NCBI GenBank assembly: GCA_023391775.1
Contig: JAEWAG010000396.1
Coordinates: forward strand, 1-8,924
DNA from: Pseudomonadota bacterium
GTDB lineage: Bacteria; Pseudomonadota; Gammaproteobacteria; Xanthomonadales; Xanthomonadaceae
Reading direction: 5' to 3'
DNA length: 8,924 nucleotides
The position numbers were made by a program, and so were the translations under genes. This document shows positions 5,825 to 8,924 of the stretch, piece after piece. The first letter of the stretch is position 1, and the number at the start of each line of letters is the position of its first letter. The notes beneath the pieces were generated by a model. That model saw only the letters and a program-made list of their open reading frames with translations. It searched no databases and was not told the DNA's origin.

Positions 5825-6594
5825 GTGCCGCCGGTCTGCGCAGGGAGGATGTCGTGGTGCCCGGCAGTGGCCTGGCCGGATGGAAGGTGGCTGCGGCACC
5901 TGCGCCGGCTGCGCTGCTCCTGCACGGCTGGGATGCCGACCGGCAGGAGATGGCCGGGCCGATGGCCGAGGCCGCCGCGCTGGGATTCTCCTGCCTGGCC
6001 TACGACCTGCGTGGCCATGGCGCGACCTGCGCGCAGCGCGAGTCCGTGACGCCGCGGGACAGCCTGGACGATGCGCTCGCCGCCTACGACCTGCTGGCCG
6101 CAACCGCCGGGGTCGACCCGCGGGCGGTGGCTGTCGTGGGTACCAGCTTCGGTGCATGGCTGGCCCTGCAGCTCACCCTGCACCGGCCGGTGCGCTGGCT
6201 CTCACTGCGCGTGCCGGCACTGTATCCGGACCACTGCCTGGACCATCCCAAGGAAAAGCTCGACCCGGGGATGCTGGAGCGCTACCGCCGCCGTCCGCCC
6301 ACGGCGGCCGGAGACCGCGCCCTGGCCGCAGCCGAGGCCTTCGGAGGCGAGGTGCTGGTGGTGTGGTCGGGCGAGGACGAACGGCTGCCGGCGGACCAGT
6401 GCCAGGCCTTCCGCGGCGCGTTCCCGAATGCGGCGGCGCTGACCGTGCGCCGCATCACCGGCGCCGACCATGCACTGGGCCAGCGCAAGTGGCGGGCCGA
6501 ATACCGCACGCTGCTGCGCGACTGGCTGCAGACTTCGCTGTTGCGGCTGCGCCACGAGGAACTGGCGCAGTCGCTGGATCCGGACCCGGCCTGA
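5821..6594 (+). CDS. Alpha/beta hydrolase (serine hydrolase)
   Basis: 257-aa soluble enzyme of the alpha/beta-hydrolase fold. The oxyanion-hole region is LLLHGWDAD (residues 32-40), followed by the strand and turn CLAYDLRGHG (58-67), the nucleophile elbow GTSFGA with S109, the acid D186 in VWSGEDERLP and H217 in GADHAL, so the triad looks complete. The cap region is short (about 130-165). No signal peptide, so a cytosolic carboxyl-ester or thioester hydrolase is likely; the substrate is unknown. The ATG overlaps the SemiSWEET stop (ATGA, 5821-5824), with GAAGG (5807-5811) 9 nt upstream. The pairing suggests a shared physiological job, but the sequence does not show which. It converges on the MFS gene with only 13 nt between them. 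Confidence 0.92.
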   Translation: MSAAGLRREDVVVPGSGLAGWKVAAAPAPAALLLHGWDADRQEMAGPMAEAAALGFSCLAYDLRGHGATCAQRESVTPRDSLDDALAAYDLLAATAGVDPRAVAVVGTSFGAWLALQLTLHRPVRWLSLRVPALYPDHCLDHPKEKLDPGMLERYRRRPPTAAGDRALAAAEAFGGEVLVVWSGEDERLPADQCQAFRGAFPNAAALTVRRITGADHALGQRKWRAEYRTLLRDWLQTSLLRLRHEELAQSLDPDPA

Positions 6595-6611
6595 GCCGGC
6601 CCCCGGCTCAG
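6591..6611. terminator. Hairpin containing both convergent stop codons
   Basis: CTGAGCCGG (6591-6599), loop CCC, CCGGCTCAG (6603-6611): a perfect 9-bp stem. The TGA of the hydrolase (6592-6594) pairs with the bases that encode the TGA of the MFS gene on the other strand (6608-6610). It is the only strong structure in the 13-nt gap. There is no T-tract and the loop is tight. Confidence 0.55.
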
Positions 6612-7735
6612 CTGCGCAGCCAGCGGGTGGCGAGGCTCACCGCCAGCACGGCCGCGCCCAGGCACCAGAACGTGAACTCCAGCGAGGTGGCGTGGGCGGC
6701 GAAACCGAGCAGGGCCGGGCCGACCAGCACGCCGGCATAGCCCAGCGTGGTCACCGCCGGGATCGCCAGGCTCTCGGGCATGGCGGTCTGCCGGCCGGCC
6801 AGCGAGAACATCACCGGCACGATGTTGGCGCAGCCCACGCCGACCAGCACGAAGCCCGCCAGCGAGGCCAGCGCCGACGGCGCCAGGACGATGACGGCGA
6901 AGCCGGAGAAGGCCACGACCGCCCCGCCCACCACCGCGCGCATCGGCCCGATCGCCTGGACCAGGCGGTCGCCGGTCAGGCGGGCGATGGTCATGGCCAG
7001 GGCGAAGGCGACATAGCCCACGCCGGCACGTGCCGGGTCCATGCCCTTGGCCTGGTCCAGGAACACCGCGCCCCAGTCCAGCACCGCGCCCTCGGCCAGG
7101 AACATCACGAAGCACACCGCGCCGATCAGCAGCACGATGCTGCGCGGCCGCGCGAACACCGGGGTGTCGGCGTCAACGCGGTCGCTGCGCCAGTGCCGCA
7201 TCACCACCGCCAGCAGGCCCAGCAGCCCCGCGCCGGCCAGGATGCAGGCCAGCCCGGGCGACATGGAGGCGCTCAGCAGCGCGGTCATGGCCGCGGCACC
7301 GACGAAGCAGCCGATGCTGTAGAAGGCGTGGAAGCCGGACATCAGCGCCCGCCCGCTCTCGCGCTCCACCACCACCGCCTGGATGTTCATGGTGCAGTCC
7401 ATCGCACCCATCGCCGCACCGAACACGAACAGCACCAGGCCCAGGCTCAGCGCATCCGGCGCCACCGCCAGCGCCGGCAGGGTGAGGCCGATCAGCAACA
7501 TCGCCACCACCATCACCTTGCGCGCGCCCTGGCGTGCGGCCAGCGCACCGGCCATGGGCATGGCCAGCAGCGAGCCGGCCCCCAGGCACAGCAGCACCAT
7601 GCCCAGCATCGCCTCGTCCAGCCCGGCGCGCGCCTTGGCGAAGGGCACGATCGGCGCCCACGCCGAGATGGCGAAGCCGGGCATGAAGAACGCGGCGCGG
7701 GTGGCGTGCTGCTGGGCGAGCGGACTGGAGGGCAC
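6608..7735 (-). CDS. MFS transporter, YbjJ / fucose-permease-like
   Basis: 375-aa inner-membrane secondary transporter from a GTG start, with about 12 hydrophobic segments. The N-terminus has the RAAFFMPGFAISAWAPIVPF block and FAKARAGLDE followed by LGMVLLCLGAGSLLAMP, which is strikingly like E. coli YbjJ and relatives. The MFS motif-A loop between TM2 and TM3 is GALAARQGARKVM. A central charged loop (about RHWRSDRVDADTPVFARP) splits two six-helix halves. The substrate is unknown; related proteins include sugar permeases of the FucP group. Start choice: GTG at 7735 has AGGAA 8 nt upstream and gives a short cytosolic N-terminus. The frame is open farther upstream, but that extension is Arg/Ala/Gly-rich without membrane character. 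A possible -10 lies at 7766-7771. Confidence 0.88.
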   Translation of the reverse strand: MPSSPLAQQHATRAAFFMPGFAISAWAPIVPFAKARAGLDEAMLGMVLLCLGAGSLLAMPMAGALAARQGARKVMVVAMLLIGLTLPALAVAPDALSLGLVLFVFGAAMGAMDCTMNIQAVVVERESGRALMSGFHAFYSIGCFVGAAAMTALLSASMSPGLACILAGAGLLGLLAVVMRHWRSDRVDADTPVFARPRSIVLLIGAVCFVMFLAEGAVLDWGAVFLDQAKGMDPARAGVGYVAFALAMTIARLTGDRLVQAIGPMRAVVGGAVVAFSGFAVIVLAPSALASLAGFVLVGVGCANIVPVMFSLAGRQTAMPESLAIPAVTTLGYAGVLVGPALLGFAAHATSLEFTFWCLGAAVLAVSLATRWLRS

Positions 7736-7743
7736 GGGGCAGG

Positions 7744-7748
7744 TTCCT
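7744..7748 (-). promoter_or_regulatory. Ribosome-binding site supporting the GTG start at 7735
   Basis: AGGAA on the minus strand, 8 nt before the GTG. It sits inside an inverted repeat, GCAGG-AA-CCTGC (7739-7750), so it might be partly masked in the mRNA. Confidence 0.5.
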
Positions 7749-7760
7749 GCGGGAGATAGC

Positions 7761-7793
7761 CCGGCATTATCGCCGGCGCGGGCACCGCGCCGG
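7761..7793 (-). promoter_or_regulatory. Possible -10 box framed by inverted repeats upstream of the MFS gene
   Basis: On the minus strand GATAAT (7766-7771) matches the sigma-70 -10 consensus at 5 of 6 bases and would start an mRNA about 20-25 nt before the GTG. No -35 is recognisable at the right distance. The hexamer is the exact centre of CCGGC-N6-GCCGG (7761-7776). A 9-bp stem CCGGCGCGG/CCGCGCCGG (7773-7793) shares four bases with it, so the two structures exclude each other. This may be an operator over the promoter or a structured leader. Confidence 0.3.
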
Positions 7794-7801
7794 GGCGGCA
7801 C

Positions 7802-7846
7802 ATACGTATTCGCCGTGGCCTGGCCACCGCGGCCGCACTGGCGAAT
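7802..7846. repeat. Nested inverted repeats in the divergent MFS/8019 gap
   Basis: ATACGTAT (7802-7809) is a perfect palindrome. ATTCGCC (7808-7814) pairs with GGCGAAT (7840-7846), and inside that lies GTGGCC-T-GGCCAC (7815-7827). This could be an operator cluster for the divergent genes. I see no ORF with normal codon use in 7736-8018. Confidence 0.35.
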
Positions 7847-7963
7847 GGAGCGTCCCGCCGCGGCGGTGCACTCCGGCCGCTCGCCCGCCTCCCGATCCTG
7901 TGCTGACGGCGCGCCTTCCTGCCCGGATGAAAGCCCGCCGCACTTCCTGCACCGGGGATTGAA

Positions 7964-8012
7964 GCGGCGCCCACGCCGCCTGCGCCAGCCTGAGCCCAGG
8001 CAGACGAGGAGG
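7964..8012 (+). promoter_or_regulatory. Structured 5' region and strong ribosome site of the 8019 gene
   Basis: Two small stems precede the gene: GCGGCG-CCCA-CGCCGC (7964-7979) and GCCTG-AGCC-CAGGC (7988-8001). AGGAGG (8007-8012), the full Shine-Dalgarno core, then lies 6 nt before the ATG. It is the best ribosome site in the window. Confidence 0.5.
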
Positions 8013-8018
8013 TGCGAC

Positions 8019-8285
8019 ATGATCCGGGCCCTGTTCGTGGGTGGCGTGGTCGACAACAGCGAGATGGACCTGGAGCAGGACACGCCGCCGGTCCATTACC
8101 CGCCGGACGGTGGCGGCGGCCAGCCGCGCTACCGCCTGCGCCAGGTCGGCAACGGCGCCGACGGCGTCGCGGTCTGCGCGGTGTATGGCGCGCCGGAGAC
8201 CCCGGCGGAGGAAGTGCAGCGGATCAGCGAGGAGCGCCAGTACGCGCGCCGCTTCGAGGTGGAGCTGGAACAGGTCGACGGCTGA
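8019..8285 (+). CDS. Small hypothetical protein, function unknown
   Basis: 88 aa, acidic, no signal peptide or membrane helix. I do not recognise a named domain. Features seen: a hydrophobic N-terminal strand MIRALFVGGVV, an acidic stretch DNSEMDLEQD, a Pro/Gly-rich loop PPVHYPPDGGGGQPR, a beta-like core YRLRQVG...GVAVCAVYGAPE, and a charged C-terminal helix EEVQRISEERQYARRFEVEL. The AGGAGG ribosome site and the G/C-rich third codon positions support real expression. Upstream in-frame extension is possible as open frame, but it is Arg/Pro-rich and unlike coding sequence. It is followed by a hairpin (8299-8316) and then the HAD gene. Confidence 0.78.
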   Translation: MIRALFVGGVVDNSEMDLEQDTPPVHYPPDGGGGQPRYRLRQVGNGADGVAVCAVYGAPETPAEEVQRISEERQYARRFEVELEQVDG

Positions 8286-8298
8286 GCGCCGCGACCCA

Positions 8299-8316
8299 GC
8301 GCCGGTTCACCGGCGC
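8299..8316 (+). terminator. Hairpin after the 8019 gene
   Basis: GCGCCGG (8299-8305), loop TTCA, CCGGCGC (8310-8316): a perfect 7-bp stem with a tetraloop, 13 nt after the stop codon. There is no T-tract behind it. If it terminates, the HAD gene needs its own promoter in the 38 bp before its ATG, where I see only a poor -10-like GATACC (8345-8350). Confidence 0.45.
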
Positions 8317-8354
8317 CATGCACAATCGGCCGGCCCCATCGACCGATACCGTGC

Positions 8355-8924
8355 ATGAGCCTCCCCGACCCCGTACCCGGCCGCCGCTACGACCTGGTCG
8401 TGCTCGACCTGGACGGCACCCTGGCCGATTCCTTCGCCTTCTTCGTGGCCCACCACAATCGCCTGGCCACGCGACACGGCTTCGCCAGCATCGGCGGCGA
8501 GGAGATCGAGGCGATGCGTAGCTGGAGCACGCGCCAGATCATGCGCCACACCGGGCTGTCGGCCTGGCGCCTGCCGCGCGTGATCCGCGATTTCCACCGG
8601 CTGATGCGCGACGAGGGTGGCAGCGTGGGCTGCTTCCCGGGCGTGCACGAGGTCCTGGCCCGGCTGCATGCCAGCGGCCTGCGCCTGGCGCTGGTGTCAT
8701 CCAACTCGCTGGAAAACTGCCGGCGCGTGCTGGGCGAGGACAGCTGGGCCCTGTTCGCGCATGTCGAAGGCGGTGCCTCGCTGTTCGGCAAGGCGCGCCG
8801 GCTGCGCCGTGTGCTGGCGCATGCCGGGGTGCCCCCATCGCGCGCGATCTACGTCGGCGACCAGAGCGCGGACGCCGAGGCCGCGCGCCAGGCGGGCATG
8901 GCCTTCGGCGCGGTGGCCTGGGGC
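8355..8924 (+). CDS. HAD-superfamily phosphatase (phosphoglycolate phosphatase-like), 3' end missing
   Basis: 190 codons visible, frame open at the window edge; relatives are about 210-225 aa, so a short C-terminal part is missing. It is a Mg-dependent phosphohydrolase of the HAD fold. Motif I is VVLDLDGTLADS with nucleophile D18 and acid D20. Motif II is LVSSN with S115 or S116. Motif III is K146 in FGKARR. Motif IV is VGDQSADAEAA with D169 and D173. A helical cap (about residues 25-95) sits between motifs I and II. The order fits the Gph-like group, whose members act on phosphoglycolate or other small phosphoesters; the substrate is not determinable here. The ATG at 8355 lacks a ribosome site but is followed at once by family-like sequence, and no better in-frame start is visible. 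Confidence 0.9.
   Translation, partial: MSLPDPVPGRRYDLVVLDLDGTLADSFAFFVAHHNRLATRHGFASIGGEEIEAMRSWSTRQIMRHTGLSAWRLPRVIRDFHRLMRDEGGSVGCFPGVHEVLARLHASGLRLALVSSNSLENCRRVLGEDSWALFAHVEGGASLFGKARRLRRVLAHAGVPPSRAIYVGDQSADAEAARQAGMAFGAVAWG

Noticed and set aside
7383..8018. Open frame running into the 8019 gene from within the MFS gene (300 codons in total)
   Set aside because: The upstream part is antisense to the transporter and then Arg/Pro-rich; the strong AGGAGG at 8007-8012 marks the true start.
7736..8083. Upstream extension of the MFS frame (to 491 codons)
   Set aside because: It lacks membrane segments, is Arg/Gly/Ser-rich, and would overlap the divergent 8019 gene; the GTG at 7735 has a ribosome site and a family-like N-terminus.

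Overview
The window is very GC-rich, densely coded chromosomal DNA with strongly G/C-biased third codon positions. It looks like a member of the Xanthomonadaceae (Lysobacter, Luteimonas, Pseudoxanthomonas or Stenotrophomonas type). The best lineage hint is a small gene at 4310-4597 that resembles the DUF3247 family, which I recall mainly from xanthomonads. I see no phage genes, transposases, CRISPR array, tRNA or rRNA. The overall look is ordinary core or light-accessory chromosome rather than an island.

Layout. A 5'-truncated RND (HAE1-type) drug-efflux permease fills 1-3033 (+). It converges on an aldo/keto reductase of the D-threo-aldose/L-fucose dehydrogenase type (3082-4182, -), and a perfect 13-bp hairpin lies between the two stop codons. 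The reductase gene is divergent from the small DUF3247-like gene (4310-4597, +) across a 127-bp gap that holds two perfect palindromes. Next comes an SRPBCC-like gene (4784-5269, +), preceded by a short leader ORF (4719-4787) whose stop overlaps its start as ATGA. A 246-bp gap (5270-5515), partly of lower GC, precedes a two-gene unit: a SemiSWEET/PQ-loop membrane protein (5516-5824) overlapped by ATGA with an alpha/beta hydrolase (5821-6594). The hydrolase converges on a YbjJ-like MFS transporter (6608-7735, -); a hairpin between them contains both stop codons. A 283-bp gap rich in inverted repeats separates the transporter from a divergent small protein of unknown function (8019-8285, +). A HAD phosphatase (8355 onward, +) runs off the right edge.

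How the genes might work together. Only two linkages are supported by the sequence: SemiSWEET with hydrolase, and leader ORF with SRPBCC-like gene, both by ATGA overlap. A sugar theme (SemiSWEET, sugar-type aldo/keto reductase, fucose-permease-like MFS) can be suspected, but the genes lie in separate transcription units and this is inference only.

I did not find a clearly new multi-gene system. The points most worth a second look are the glycine-rich switch loop of the RND pump, the coupled leader ORF, the non-canonical SemiSWEET paired with a hydrolase, and the dyad-rich intergenic regions.
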